Assembly (NCBI GenBank): GCA_023664955.1
Contig: JAMPEV010000001.1
Location: forward strand, 949,729-994,560
Source: Duncaniella sp.
Lineage (GTDB): Bacteria > Bacteroidota > Bacteroidia > Bacteroidales > Muribaculaceae
Direction of reading: 5' to 3'
Length of the DNA: 44,832 bases
The first letter of the stretch is position 1; each line of letters starts with the position of its first letter. Below are positions 35,217 to 44,241 of this stretch, piece by piece. The notes below the pieces were generated by a model. That model was not told the origin of the DNA, made no database searches, and was given only the letters and a program-made list of their open reading frames with translations. Both the position numbers and the translations under genes were made by a program.

Positions 35217-36254
35217 TTAGTACATCGGGGTGAATGGTTTGGTTTTGAAGAGATGGTGGGTTGCGTCGCCAACGTAGTCGCCCGACTTTGTGTTATCGAT
35301 TTTCAGTACGGGGGCACCGGGACGGAGGTCGCATTTCTTCAAGTCGATGTAGTACATTCCCATGTTGGTTACGAGGTCGAAGTAGTAGAGACGGTCGCGT
35401 ATGTTTGCAAAAGTGCGCCACTGGGTAGATGATACGTTACCGTCGCCTTCCACTGTATACTTATAGGGAACAGAGACATTAAAAAGAATTGTACGTGTGA
35501 TTGTTACGCCGAGGTCAGAGTCACCGGTCTTTTCCACATTATGGTCAAAGAAGTAGGCTCTTACGAAGCGGTCGGGAGATGAAACCGTGCCCGGAAGAGT
35601 GTGCACACCGCCTTTCTTCACCCAATAGTCATTGATTGCGTTCATTTGAGGGAAGTTTGGGTCATTTGTCAGCACCGGGATGTCCTGACCTTCATAAATC
35701 TTAATAGTACCGTGGTCAAATTCCACCATTGCGCATCGGCCCTGCTCATCAGTAATTCCCCAGTGGAGGGCAGATACAGTTCCGCCATCAAAAGTAGCTC
35801 CAGAGATATTGAAATTATGTTCGCGGAGCATTGCCACAGCTTCAGGAGTGGTAGCGCAAAGGTCGAGAATCCAAGCCGGGAAGACTGCAAGCGACATAGG
35901 GGGACGGTTCATAGTAGAGTCGTTGACATAAACGGTCCCCTTGCAGAATAAACCGCTCACGACAAGACCTTTTTCGTTCATGCCCTCAGTCACACCGCCA
36001 TCGTAACTCACAGCATAGACAGCGCCATACTTTGAGGTCCATTCCACCGATCCGGGCAGGGTGTTTCCGACCTTCTTCATGCCTCGGGGGTATACGTAAA
36101 TATTTGTGGGGATTGGAGTTTTCCAGTCAAGAGAACGGCCTATGATGCGGAGAGAGTCATTGCCGACATACAGCACACGAGAGCAAGCGTCAGCATTGTT
36201 AATCGCCCCGAGGGTCACGATTCCCAACATCAGGGCTGCAAGTTTAGTCTTCAT
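35217..36254 (-). CDS. Choloylglycine hydrolase-family Ntn amidase (bile salt hydrolase-like)
   Basis: A 345-residue exported N-terminal-nucleophile hydrolase. The signal peptide ends NNADA, and cleavage there would expose Cys24 as the catalytic N-terminal cysteine (CSRVLYVG). The family's Arg17 and Asp20 (mature numbering) are present in GRSLDWK. The segment NIYVYPRGMKKVG resembles Gram-negative bile salt hydrolase and penicillin V acylase homologues from Bacteroides. The reaction is hydrolysis of a linear amide such as glyco- or tauro-conjugated bile acids, N-acyl homoserine lactones or penicillin V, and the sequence does not decide among these. The frame extends upstream to 36275, but ATG at 36254 (MKTKLAAL) makes the better signal peptide. 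The periplasmic location fits contact with bile acids in the gut. Confidence 0.88.
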   Translation of the reverse strand: MKTKLAALMLGIVTLGAINNADACSRVLYVGNDSLRIIGRSLDWKTPIPTNIYVYPRGMKKVGNTLPGSVEWTSKYGAVYAVSYDGGVTEGMNEKGLVVSGLFCKGTVYVNDSTMNRPPMSLAVFPAWILDLCATTPEAVAMLREHNFNISGATFDGGTVSALHWGITDEQGRCAMVEFDHGTIKIYEGQDIPVLTNDPNFPQMNAINDYWVKKGGVHTLPGTVSSPDRFVRAYFFDHNVEKTGDSDLGVTITRTILFNVSVPYKYTVEGDGNVSSTQWRTFANIRDRLYYFDLVTNMGMYYIDLKKCDLRPGAPVLKIDNTKSGDYVGDATHHLFKTKPFTPMY

Positions 36255-36387
36255 AATAACAACAAATTTTGACATTAATTATTACTATGAAAACAATGCA
36301 GTGACTAAATCAGTTCAGTCGAAATGTTATTTAGTGAACTTAGTTGTGAATTTACAATCTCAAATCAGATACTTATGGAGATAAATT

Positions 36388-37020
36388 TTAAATAATTCCG
36401 CGGAGGTGGAGATAGTCTTTAATAAGCTGGACATTATTCTCCATGCTCATGAGGGAACTGTCGATAGTGAGGTCGTAACTTTTTGCATCGCCCCACTGCT
36501 TGTCAGTGAAGAAATTATAGTACTCGGCACGCCACTTGTTGGTTTTCTTGGCTATCGCGACCGCTTTGACTTCGTCAATAGCATCATTTCGGCTGGTGAT
36601 TCGTTTGACACATTCTTCAAGGGGCGCATGGACAAAGATGTTTACACACCGGGGATGTTCGCGGAGAATGTAATCGGCACTTCGACCCACTACGACAAAG
36701 GATTTTTCCTTGGCGGTCTTCAGCAAGAAATCACTGATTGACTTATATAGTCCATCGTCAGAGATAGATGACGAGCCCGTGTAATAACACATTGGGGTTA
36801 CACCCATTGAAAAAGAGAATACCCCTTGAAGAAATGTCGGGAACCGCTCATCCTTCTTTTCGAAATACTCAGGATTGACACCGGCCAGTTTAGCTGACTC
36901 GACGAGGAGTTCCTTGTCATAATAGTCTATTTCCAAGGCTTCCGCCAAAGCCTTACCGAGCACACGACCACCACTGCCAAATTGACGACCCACTGTTATT
37001 ACAAACGGTTGTTTCTCCAT
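36388..37020 (-). CDS. Cytidylate kinase-like family protein
   Basis: A 210-residue P-loop protein of the cytidylate-kinase-like family (PF13189). The nucleotide-binding loop is TVGRQFGSGGRVLGK (9-23), followed by YYDKELL. The RSADYILREHPRCVNIFVHAP segment contains the second strand (VNIFVHAP). The C-terminal half carries NKWRAEYYNFFTDKQWGDA and the closing YDLTIDSS. It is distinct from the true CMP kinase Cmk, and its substrate is unknown. It lies about 130 bp upstream of the Ntn hydrolase on the same strand and about 65 bp downstream of the EEP gene. Confidence 0.85.
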   Translation of the reverse strand: MEKQPFVITVGRQFGSGGRVLGKALAEALEIDYYDKELLVESAKLAGVNPEYFEKKDERFPTFLQGVFSFSMGVTPMCYYTGSSSISDDGLYKSISDFLLKTAKEKSFVVVGRSADYILREHPRCVNIFVHAPLEECVKRITSRNDAIDEVKAVAIAKKTNKWRAEYYNFFTDKQWGDAKSYDLTIDSSLMSMENNVQLIKDYLHLRGII

Positions 37021-37084
37021 CTTGCTTAATTAAGATAATTTTGAATATTCAATTTTAGAACTGATTTACAGCTAATAATAAATA

Positions 37085-38143
37085 TTATTTTTCTTTGATA
37101 AGGAAAATTTCTGTTGGGAAATGGTCGGAATAGCCATCAAGCCACTTACCGCTACCATAAGTGCGTAACGGAGTGCCTTTATAGGGACCATCCTGCTGGT
37201 ATAGGAAATCGAAGTCGTTGATAATGCAGTTCCAGTAATGGAGACGGTTATAATCATTTCCCATCAGAGTGCCTGACACGATAATCTGATCGAAGAGATT
37301 CCATGAGCCACGATAAGAGAGGGTACCGACACCGCTTTCCAGTAATGTCCACCAGGGGTTGAAGAACCCATGTGGCTCAACGCCGTCGGGTGTACGTTTT
37401 GCACCCAACACCACTGAGCAGGAGGGATCCATGGGGTCATCATTAAGGTCACCCATGATTATTACACCCTGATTGGGCCGGATTGCCCACAGAGAGTCAG
37501 CGATGTGCTTATTGAGGCGCGCAGCAGCCTCGCGCAGATAGTTAGAGCGTTCCTGACCACCAAGTCGGGAGGGCCAATGGTTTACAATGACGCTAAGGGT
37601 GTCACCCCCCATCACACCCGTCACACACATTTGATCGCGAGTAAGGAAGTCGGGGTTATCGGGGATTACGAGAGTATGGTTTGTAACATCAATCGGACGG
37701 AAGAAATAAGGGCTGTAAAGGAGACCGACATCCACTCCTCGACGATCGGGAGAGTCATGGTGAATCACCTGGAGATTCCATTTTTTGAGAGAATCTGCTT
37801 GCACGAGGTCGTTTAGGACACCTTTGTTCTCGATTTCAGCCACGCCAATGATTGCCGGACCGTGGGGAGTCTGAGGTGTCACCATATTTGAGATGCAGCG
37901 GGCGAGCTTATTTACTTTACTCCAATAGCGGTGGCCGTCCCACTCGCGAGCACCTTGCGGAGAGAACTCCAGGTCGTATTTGCCATTGTTGTTGATAGTA
38001 TCGAAGAGATTTTCCAAATTATAGAAAGCAACACCGTAAACAAGATACTGTTTCTTATCCTGAACGGGAGCTGGAGTGTCCTGTGAACAAGCCACTAACG
38101 ACACAAAAAAAGTCAAAAACGCTAATATAGATATTCTTTTCAT
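37085..38143 (-). CDS. Endonuclease/exonuclease/phosphatase-fold lipoprotein
   Basis: A 352-residue lipoprotein of the EEP (DNase I-like) superfamily. The lipobox ends SLVAC with Cys19. Catalytic motifs are intact: GVAEIENKG (Glu103), DRRGVDVGLLY (about 133-143), NHWPSR (Asn188, His189), GDLNDDP (Asp232, Asn234) and YSDHFP (Asp340, His341). The enzyme should therefore be an active metal-dependent phosphodiesterase in the envelope, acting on extracellular DNA, phosphoesters or inositol/sphingolipid head groups. The frame is open to 38170, but ATG at 38143 gives the clean lipoprotein signal. It may be co-transcribed with the cytidylate-kinase-like gene downstream. Confidence 0.88.
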   Translation of the reverse strand: MKRISILAFLTFFVSLVACSQDTPAPVQDKKQYLVYGVAFYNLENLFDTINNNGKYDLEFSPQGAREWDGHRYWSKVNKLARCISNMVTPQTPHGPAIIGVAEIENKGVLNDLVQADSLKKWNLQVIHHDSPDRRGVDVGLLYSPYFFRPIDVTNHTLVIPDNPDFLTRDQMCVTGVMGGDTLSVIVNHWPSRLGGQERSNYLREAAARLNKHIADSLWAIRPNQGVIIMGDLNDDPMDPSCSVVLGAKRTPDGVEPHGFFNPWWTLLESGVGTLSYRGSWNLFDQIIVSGTLMGNDYNRLHYWNCIINDFDFLYQQDGPYKGTPLRTYGSGKWLDGYSDHFPTEIFLIKEK

Positions 38144-38363
38144 GGGATGAATGAATTTATTCGGTATCAAATTCCGAACTGGTTTTAATCAGTCCTAAGA
38201 TTGCATCTTATTTCCGGGGGTAAATTTACAAATAAATTTTCAAATACAACACTCCGAGGACTCATCTACCTTCAATTTTATAAATATTTCTAACCATCTC
38301 GGTCCAAGTTCATTTGATTGGCAACGTCATCATACATCCTCGAAATAATAAGACAGAATATGT

Positions 38364-38681
38364 ATGGCGGCTTGCATCAATGGGCAAATTTTACTTCCTG
38401 AACCGTCCGAGACGGTTTGGGAAGAGCTTACTTCTTTCAACACCATGAGAGAACACATACAGGGATTTTTCTCCGTGTTGAAGGTCCAGGACCAATACAT
38501 CAAATTCGCCATCCTGACGGGCATATCCAAATTCAGCAAATTCAGTGTATTCAGCGGACTTAATAATCTCAACGACTATGCGAAGCCCTTCGAGAACAAC
38601 GGCAAAGAAATCATCCTTACCGGCGCAGACTTCAGCGACGAGAAACGCAACCTCGACTCATGGCTAATTGAGGAATATTAG
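38364..38681 (+). pseudogene. Deletion relic of an AAA-ATPase/PD-(D/E)XK gene
   Basis: A 105-codon open frame that is not a whole protein. Residues 28-70 match the interior of the AAA-ATPase-like family (PF09820): a GFFSVLK segment, then YIKFAILTGISKFSKFSVFSG and NNL. Residues about 71-105 match the far C-terminus of the attached PD-(D/E)XK nuclease domain (PF08011): GKEIILTGADFSDEKRNLDSW. The several hundred residues that normally lie between, and the Walker A N-terminus, are missing. A large in-frame deletion plus loss of the 5' end explains this. Intact relatives are abundant multi-copy genes in Bacteroidales with no settled function. The first 27 residues are of unclear origin. Confidence 0.75.
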
Positions 38682-38711
38682 AGTATGTCTAATATTTCGT
38701 AACAGTCACAA

Positions 38712-39458
38712 CTAAATTATAGCTGTTATCTCTTTGAAGGCGTATGTGAATTCTTTCCCCTGTATGGTAATGAGGGAGATATGGCCGGTTGGGGCCACCG
38801 ACTTTATGGATGCTAAAATATCACATTCACGAAGGTTATCGTGATATAGGTAATAGCCGTCACGCCGCCATAGCATTAAGGCATATTCCCGGCTAAGTTC
38901 CTTCCGACACTCATCACAATCCGAAGAGTCGATTTTCTCAAATTCATTTAAAATTTCATTTACAAACTCTTCGGCAATTTTACGGATAGGATATCGGCAT
39001 CCGGTAAGCTGCGACATCGATACCGGATTAGGAGCATCGGACACGAACTGCGACTGATTGACATTAATCCCCATCCCCACTATTGAATAGTCAATAGATG
39101 AGCCCGACAGAGTGTTCTCAATCAATATGCCGCATATTTTCTTATCATCGACATAAATATCATTAGGCCACTTGACTGATATATTTCCGCTTTGTATATA
39201 TCTTCGCAACACCTTTACGATTGCCACAGAAATAGCCTGTGAGATAACAAATTGCTCAGCCGGACGAACAGATTGCGGACGAAGTAGGACTGACATTGTA
39301 ATATTCTCACCAGGTGCAGCTTCCCAGTGGTTGCCTCGTTGCCCTCTTCCAGCCACCTGAGCTTGAGCAATCACCACGGAGCCATGACGCGACCCCGTGG
39401 CAATCGTAGATAGATATGTATTGGTGGATCGGGTTTCCTCTAATTCTATAATTTCCAT
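38712..39458 (-). CDS. birA: Biotin--[acetyl-CoA-carboxylase] ligase
   Basis: A 248-residue enzyme that activates biotin with ATP and attaches it to carboxyl carrier proteins. The biotinyl-5'-AMP loop GRGQRGNHW is at 38-46, KWPNDIYVDDKKICGILIE begins at residue 96 (segment KWPNDIYVDDKK), and GMGINVN follows. The E. coli-type N-terminal helix-turn-helix is absent, so it is a ligase and not a repressor. It lies last in the acyl-CoA synthetase / asd / tsaE / birA run, 14 bp after tsaE. Confidence 0.93.
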   Translation of the reverse strand: MEIIELEETRSTNTYLSTIATGSRHGSVVIAQAQVAGRGQRGNHWEAAPGENITMSVLLRPQSVRPAEQFVISQAISVAIVKVLRRYIQSGNISVKWPNDIYVDDKKICGILIENTLSGSSIDYSIVGMGINVNQSQFVSDAPNPVSMSQLTGCRYPIRKIAEEFVNEILNEFEKIDSSDCDECRKELSREYALMLWRRDGYYLYHDNLRECDILASIKSVAPTGHISLITIQGKEFTYAFKEITAII

Positions 39459-39472
39459 GTCATGGATTATTC

Positions 39473-39910
39473 CTAAGCACCACCTTCCACAATGAGACGA
39501 CGTGAGCCGTCGGGCATAACGTCAATCTTAACCCTCACGGTGTCATCAGGAAGTATGTCGTCAATCCTGTCAGGCCACTCAATAAGGCAAAGTGCCCCGG
39601 AGTCAAGGTAATCCTCAATGCCAATGTCAAATGCTTGTTCAAGCGACTCGATGCGGTAGAGATCAAAATGGTAAATCAGCTCGGCGGTTGTGTCGGAACG
39701 GTATTCATTGATGATCGAAAATGTAGGCGAACCGGTTGGGTCATCCTCAACGCCCAACGCACGGCAAAGGGCATTGATGAAAGTTGTTTTCCCTGCACCC
39801 ATCTCCCCATCGAATGTATAGACAGTTTCATCTCCCATGACAGCTAAAAACTTCCGGGCAACGTCATCAATTTTGTCAATAGAAGGTATGATAATCTCCT
39901 TTTTCATCAT
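39473..39910 (-). CDS. tsaE: tRNA threonylcarbamoyladenosine biosynthesis ATPase TsaE
   Basis: A 145-residue P-loop ATPase that works with TsaB and TsaD to make t6A at position 37 of ANN-decoding tRNAs. Walker A is GEMGAGKTT at 35-43, followed by SPTFSIINEY and a family-typical YHFDLYRIE. The LCLIEWPDRI segment is the conserved strand with Glu and Trp. The stop of asd and the start of tsaE share a base (TAATG), so the two genes are translationally coupled. An alternative ATG lies one codon downstream. Confidence 0.95.
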   Translation of the reverse strand: MMKKEIIIPSIDKIDDVARKFLAVMGDETVYTFDGEMGAGKTTFINALCRALGVEDDPTGSPTFSIINEYRSDTTAELIYHFDLYRIESLEQAFDIGIEDYLDSGALCLIEWPDRIDDILPDDTVRVKIDVMPDGSRRLIVEGGA

Positions 39911-40932
39911 TAGTTAAAGGATTTTATTTTTTTATGTGAAAGCATATATTGTGCAATCTGGACAGCGTTGAGAGCGGCACCCTTTTTAATTTGGTCGCCT
40001 ACAAGCCAGAAAGTCAATCCATTGGGATTAGCCAAGTCCTTACGGAGACGACCGGCATAAACTGGGTCACACCCGGCTGCGTCGAGAGGCATGGGATACT
40101 TCTTGGCAGAAGGTTCATCAACCACCACGAGTCCATCGGCATTCTCGAACGCCTTACGAGCTTCAGCGACAGAAATCGGCTGTTCAGTCTCAACCCATAC
40201 AGCCTCACTGTGTGCACGCATAACCGGTACTCGTATACATGTGGCACTCACTTCCAGATTGGGAGCATGCATAATCTTCTTAGTCTCGTTATACATCTTC
40301 ATCTCCTCCTTAGTGTAATCATTGTCAGTGAATATATCGATATGAGGAATAAGATTATAAGCGAGCTGGTAAGCAAATTTTTCCACTGTAGGTTCTTTGC
40401 CTTCAGCTATTTCAGCATACTGTCTAACAAGCTCTTCCATAGCCACCGCACCGGCACCACTCGCAGCCTGGTAAGTCGCCACGTGAACTCTCTTAATGGG
40501 CGAAATATCGTTGAGCGGCTTGAGCGCCACGACCATAATCGCTGTTGTGCAGTTGGGGTTAGCGATAATGCCGCGAGGAGCATTGAAAGCGTCATCGCCA
40601 TTCACCTCAGGGACAACTAATGGCACATCCTTATCCATGCGGAATGCGCTTGAATTGTCGATCATGATAGCACCATGTCGGGTAATAGTGTCGGCAAACT
40701 GACGGGACACCCCCGCTCCGGCAGATACAAAAGCGAAATCCACACCTTTGAAATCGTCATTATCCTTCAGTTCCTTCACCGTGTATTCCTTTCCACGGAA
40801 GACATAGTTTTTTCCTGCGCTTCGGCTTGAACCAAAAAGCACAAGTTCATCAATAGGGAAATTCTGCTCGTCAAGCACACGGAGGAATTCTTGTCCCACC
40901 GCACCGCTGACGCCAACGATAGCTACTTTCAT
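39910..40932 (-). CDS. asd: Aspartate-semialdehyde dehydrogenase
   Basis: A 340-residue NADPH enzyme that reduces aspartyl phosphate to the semialdehyde, the branch point to lysine/diaminopimelate, threonine and methionine. The dinucleotide-binding motif is [14 protein letters not shown] (7-20). The catalytic cysteine is Cys128 in [19 protein letters not shown] follows, and the substrate-binding [13 protein letters not shown] carries the catalytic histidine. The length is standard. It sits 29 bp after the acyl-CoA synthetase stop and overlaps tsaE by one base, so the run is probably one operon. Confidence 0.97.
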   Translation of the reverse strand: MKVAIVGVSGAVGQEFLRVLDEQNFPIDELVLFGSSRSAGKNYVFRGKEYTVKELKDNDDFKGVDFAFVSAGAGVSRQFADTITRHGAIMIDNSSAFRMDKDVPLVVPEVNGDDAFNAPRGIIANPNCTTAIMVVALKPLNDISPIKRVHVATYQAASGAGAVAMEELVRQYAEIAEGKEPTVEKFAYQLAYNLIPHIDIFTDNDYTKEEMKMYNETKKIMHAPNLEVSATCIRVPVMRAHSEAVWVETEQPISVAEARKAFENADGLVVVDEPSAKKYPMPLDAAGCDPVYAGRLRKDLANPNGLTFWLVGDQIKKGAALNAVQIAQYMLSHKKIKSFN

Positions 40933-40961
40933 CTTTTTTACTAATATTTGGAGTTAAATTC

Positions 40962-42767
40962 TTAATAATTATACATTGCGTCGATTTCCTTGGCATATAG
41001 TTTATTTATGACCGGACGACGAATTTTCAAAGTGTTGGTGAGTTCGCCGGTGTCCATCGTAAAGGGTTTAGGAAGCAAGGTGAAACGCTTTATCTTCTCG
41101 TAGGAAGCCAAGCCCTTCTGCAGTTTCTCTATCCTGTTGGTAATCACATCAATCACCTGCTGATTACGGAGCAAATCCTTTATTGACTTATAAGAGATTT
41201 TATTCTCGGCGGCATAATTTTTCAGTGTCTCATAGTTGGGGACAATCAGAGCTGAGACGAACTTTCTTTGGTCGCCAATCACTGCCACCTGTTCTATATA
41301 CTTGTCCTCACCAAGCAATGTCTCTATGGCCTGGGGAGCAATATACTTGCCGTTGGAGGTTTTGAAAAGATCTTTGATACGGTCAGTGAGGAAAATTGCA
41401 CCGTGTTGGTCGACATATCCGGCATCTCCAGTGCGAAACCACCCATCGTTGGTGAACGCCTCGGCTGTCGCATTTGGCTTGTTGTAGTAGCCGCTCATCA
41501 CCGTAGGACCCTTCACCAGGACTTCGTTATTATCCCCGATTCTCACCTTCACACCGGGAATAGGGATACCCACTGAGCCAATCTCGTAGTTAATCTCCGG
41601 GAAGAAGGACACGGAAGCGGTGGTCTCGGACAAACCGTATCCAACCACGATGTTAATGCCGCAGGAATGGAGGAATTCGACAATCTTCGATGAAACAGGA
41701 GCACCTGCCGTCGGGAAGAATTTACCATTATCGATTCCTATGGCGTGCCGAAGAAGGGAGAAAATCTTTTTGTCGAAAAATTGGTATTGCTTTTCAAGGA
41801 GCCATGGCACCCTTTTACCGGTGCGCTTGTACACGAGATTCCGTTTGTGTCCCACTTTCAAAGCCTGACGTACCATCAGGCGCTGGAAAGCCGACATACT
41901 CGAAATTTTCTCCAACACACCTGCGTAAACCTTTTCCCAAAAACGAGGCACAGCGCACATGCACGTGGGACGGATTTCCTTAATTGTGGTCTGAATATCG
42001 CGCGGGTCACGGTTAATAGCCACTTTTGTGCCAAGGGTTAGACACACGTAAGTCCATCCCTTCTCAAAAATATGACTGAGGGGGAGGAATGCCATTGAAA
42101 TATCATCGGGGGTGACGATTTTAATGCGCTCATGGTGGGCCTTCATCGCAGCATTATAATTGGCATGAGTGAGGATTGCCCCCTTAGGCTCGCCAGTGGT
42201 ACCGGAGGTGTACACCAGCGTCGCAGTGTCATCGCTCATCGACTCCTCAGTGCGACGAACCACCTGCTTACGGCATTCCTCATCCGCATTTTCCCCCACC
42301 TCTACGAAGTCACGCCAAAGCATTGATGTGGTGTCGTCCTTGTCAAGCGCGATCGGTTTGATTACGATAATATGTTTTAGCCACTCACAAACGGCCTGAA
42401 CTTCACGTGCTATGTGGTACTGTGTGGCATTGCCAACAATCATAACCTCGCACTTAGTGTCGTTAGCGATATAAATGACCTGTTCAGGGGAACTTGTGGC
42501 ATATATCGAGACTGAGACAGCACGGTTGAGATAGCAAGCGAAGTCAGTGACAAGATTCTCAGGGCGATTAGCTGAGAATGTGGCAACATTGTCACCAGGC
42601 TTCACGCCAAGCGCGCAAAGAGCGTTTGCCACAACAGAAACCATGTCGGCAAAAGTACTCCATGAAATGTCATGCCATTTACCCTCCTCATCCTGACCTG
42701 CAATTGCAGCCTTATTACCAAATTTCTCCGCTTGACGAGCTGCAAGATTTACTAATACATTTGACAT
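40962..42767 (-). CDS. Long-chain acyl-CoA synthetase (AMP-forming)
   Basis: A 601-residue adenylate-forming ligase that activates fatty acids to acyl-CoA. Motif A5-like TLVYTSGTTGEPKGA holds the phosphate loop, VGYGLSETTASVSFFPE is the second signature, and RTGDAGYVDQHGAIFLTDR is the hinge. The C-terminal catalytic lysine region is TSNGKYIAPQAIE. It resembles FadD15-type long-chain synthetases of Bacteroidetes and actinobacteria. The frame is open to a GTG at 42782, but ATG at 42767 (MSNVLVNLAARQ) is the better start. It heads the asd/tsaE/birA run, with a TACCTTTG box upstream, and diverges from mdh. Confidence 0.93.
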   Translation of the reverse strand: MSNVLVNLAARQAEKFGNKAAIAGQDEEGKWHDISWSTFADMVSVVANALCALGVKPGDNVATFSANRPENLVTDFACYLNRAVSVSIYATSSPEQVIYIANDTKCEVMIVGNATQYHIAREVQAVCEWLKHIIVIKPIALDKDDTTSMLWRDFVEVGENADEECRKQVVRRTEESMSDDTATLVYTSGTTGEPKGAILTHANYNAAMKAHHERIKIVTPDDISMAFLPLSHIFEKGWTYVCLTLGTKVAINRDPRDIQTTIKEIRPTCMCAVPRFWEKVYAGVLEKISSMSAFQRLMVRQALKVGHKRNLVYKRTGKRVPWLLEKQYQFFDKKIFSLLRHAIGIDNGKFFPTAGAPVSSKIVEFLHSCGINIVVGYGLSETTASVSFFPEINYEIGSVGIPIPGVKVRIGDNNEVLVKGPTVMSGYYNKPNATAEAFTNDGWFRTGDAGYVDQHGAIFLTDRIKDLFKTSNGKYIAPQAIETLLGEDKYIEQVAVIGDQRKFVSALIVPNYETLKNYAAENKISYKSIKDLLRNQQVIDVITNRIEKLQKGLASYEKIKRFTLLPKPFTMDTGELTNTLKIRRPVINKLYAKEIDAMYNY

Positions 42768-42838
42768 AATACTCGTTTTCACAATCAGTTACCGATTTAT
42801 AAAAAGTGATAGCTGACCGAATTTTCATAAGTTTTCAG

Positions 42839-42846
42839 CAAAGGTA
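42839..42846 (-). promoter_or_regulatory. -7 box of the acyl-CoA synthetase operon
   Basis: TACCTTTG on the minus strand fits TAnnTTTG, about 70 bp upstream of the ATG. No TTG at -33 is evident. Confidence 0.45.
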
Positions 42847-43034
42847 GGCACAATTTCACACCCACCCCACATTTAAGTTATAAAATCTTTCAAACTATTA
42901 ACATTTAAATGTAAATTGCACACTCGCATTAACATAATTATACATTTTCATGGTTTGAGCGAGCAAAGTGAACAAAGGATAGTAATTAATGAAATTTTTC
43001 TTTATTTATGGATAGAAATGTCAAAACTTTTAAT

Positions 43035-43042
43035 TACTTTTG
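43035..43042 (+). promoter_or_regulatory. -7 box of mdh
   Basis: TACTTTTG fits TAnnTTTG, 92 bp before the mdh ATG. No TTG is visible at -33. The predicted transcript would begin right at the hairpin at 43046. Confidence 0.55.
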
Positions 43043-43045
43043 CAA

Positions 43046-43079
43046 TGCGGTAAGCAGGTCGGCGAAAGCCGATGCCGCA
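43046..43079 (+). ncRNA. Possible structured leader of mdh
   Basis: TGCGG (43046-43050) pairs with CCGCA (43075-43079), and TCGGC (43059-43063) with GCCGA (43068-43072) around a GAAA tetraloop. An asymmetric internal loop (eight bases against two) separates the stems. It is GC-rich inside an AT-rich leader and begins where transcription should start. It could stabilise the mRNA 5' end or be a regulatory element. It matches no riboswitch I can name. Confidence 0.45.
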
Positions 43080-43134
43080 ATATAGGACACAGATAATAAT
43101 CATCATTTTCTAAAATATTAAATTCCAATACACT

Positions 43135-44073
43135 ATGTCAAAGGTAACAGTTGTAGGCGCCGGTAACGTAGGCGCAACATGTGCTGACGTGATTGTTAAG
43201 CAAGGTATTGCAGACGAGGTAGTTCTTCTAGACATCAAGGAAGGCGTGTCAGAAGGCAAAGCAATGGATATCATGCAGACAGCCAATATCCTCAACATCA
43301 ATACTCGACTCGTAGGCGTGACTAACGACTATGAAATGACAAAGGACAGCGATGTCGTAGTCATTACCTCAGGTATTCCCCGCAAGCCCGGTATGACCCG
43401 CGAAGAGCTTATCGGCGTTAATGCCGGCATCGTAAAGTCAGTTACCGACCAGCTTCTTAAATATTCACCCAATGCAGTGATTGTGTGCATATCTAACCCG
43501 ATGGACACAATGACTTACCTTATCCACAAGGTGAGCGGTCTTCCCAAAAACCGCATCATCGGCATGGGTGGCGCTCTCGACAGCGCACGCTTCAAATATT
43601 TCCTCAGTATCGCGCTTGGAGCTAACCCCACTGAGGTTGAAGGTATCGTAATTGGCGGTCATGGCGACACCACAATGATTCCATTGGTACGCTACGCTGC
43701 TTATCGCGGAGTGCCCGCTTCTAATTATATCTCAGCTGAACAGCTCGCCAAGGTGGCCGCCGACACAATGGTAGGCGGAGCAACTCTCACCAAGCTTCTC
43801 GGCACCTCTGCATGGTATGCACCCGGAGCGGCAGGAGCACAGATGGTCAAGGCTGTCCTTCACAACGAGAAAAAGCTCATCAGCTGCTCAGCCCTCCTCG
43901 AAGGCGAGTATGGCGAAAGCGATCTATGCATCGGCGTTCCCTGTATCATTGGCAAGGACGGCATCGAAAAGATTGTTGAATTTGACCTCAACGCAGAAGA
44001 AAAAGACCTTTTCAAGAAGAGCGCGGAAGCAGTTCACAAGACCAACGCAGCCCTCGCAGGCGCACTTGCTTAA
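43135..44073 (+). CDS. mdh: Malate dehydrogenase (LDH-like type)
   Basis: A 312-residue NAD-dependent enzyme interconverting malate and oxaloacetate, used in Bacteroidales for the reductive branch leading to fumarate and succinate. The NAD-binding loop is VGAGNVGATCAD (7-18). Substrate arginines are Arg83, Arg89 (IPRKPGMTREEL) and Arg152 (DSARF). The catalytic pair is Asp149/His176 (GGHGDTTMIP). An Arg in the PRKPGM loop indicates malate rather than lactate specificity. The size and motifs fit the LDH-like MDH of Chlorobi and Bacteroidetes. It has its own promoter, a structured leader and a strong terminator. Confidence 0.98.
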   Translation: MSKVTVVGAGNVGATCADVIVKQGIADEVVLLDIKEGVSEGKAMDIMQTANILNINTRLVGVTNDYEMTKDSDVVVITSGIPRKPGMTREELIGVNAGIVKSVTDQLLKYSPNAVIVCISNPMDTMTYLIHKVSGLPKNRIIGMGGALDSARFKYFLSIALGANPTEVEGIVIGGHGDTTMIPLVRYAAYRGVPASNYISAEQLAKVAADTMVGGATLTKLLGTSAWYAPGAAGAQMVKAVLHNEKKLISCSALLEGEYGESDLCIGVPCIIGKDGIEKIVEFDLNAEEKDLFKKSAEAVHKTNAALAGALA

Positions 44074-44132
44074 TTTAGAAGATATATCTTGGTGAGCATC
44101 AAAACTTTCCAAGAAATTCCAATAACTTTTTA

Positions 44133-44188
44133 CATCCCGTAATCCACCACATAAGTTTTCGCGGATTGGATTACGGGATGCGTTTTTT
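44133..44188 (+). terminator. Strong terminator after mdh
   Basis: CATCCCGTAATCCA (44133-44146) and TGGATTACGGGATG (44167-44180) form a perfect 14-bp stem with a 20-base loop, followed by CGTTTTTT. Confidence 0.93.
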
Positions 44189-44241
44189 AAGCAATATGGT
44201 GATGAAGATTGTTATAACAAATAGAAACTTTTTAAACCATA

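Larger units (their letters stand above)
42783..43134. other. Divergent promoter region, acyl-CoA synthetase / mdh
   Basis: This 352-bp AT-rich gap separates two divergent genes. It holds the synthetase -7 box (42839-42846), the mdh -7 box (43035-43042) and the leader hairpin (43046-43079). I see no open frame worth calling. Confidence 0.6.
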
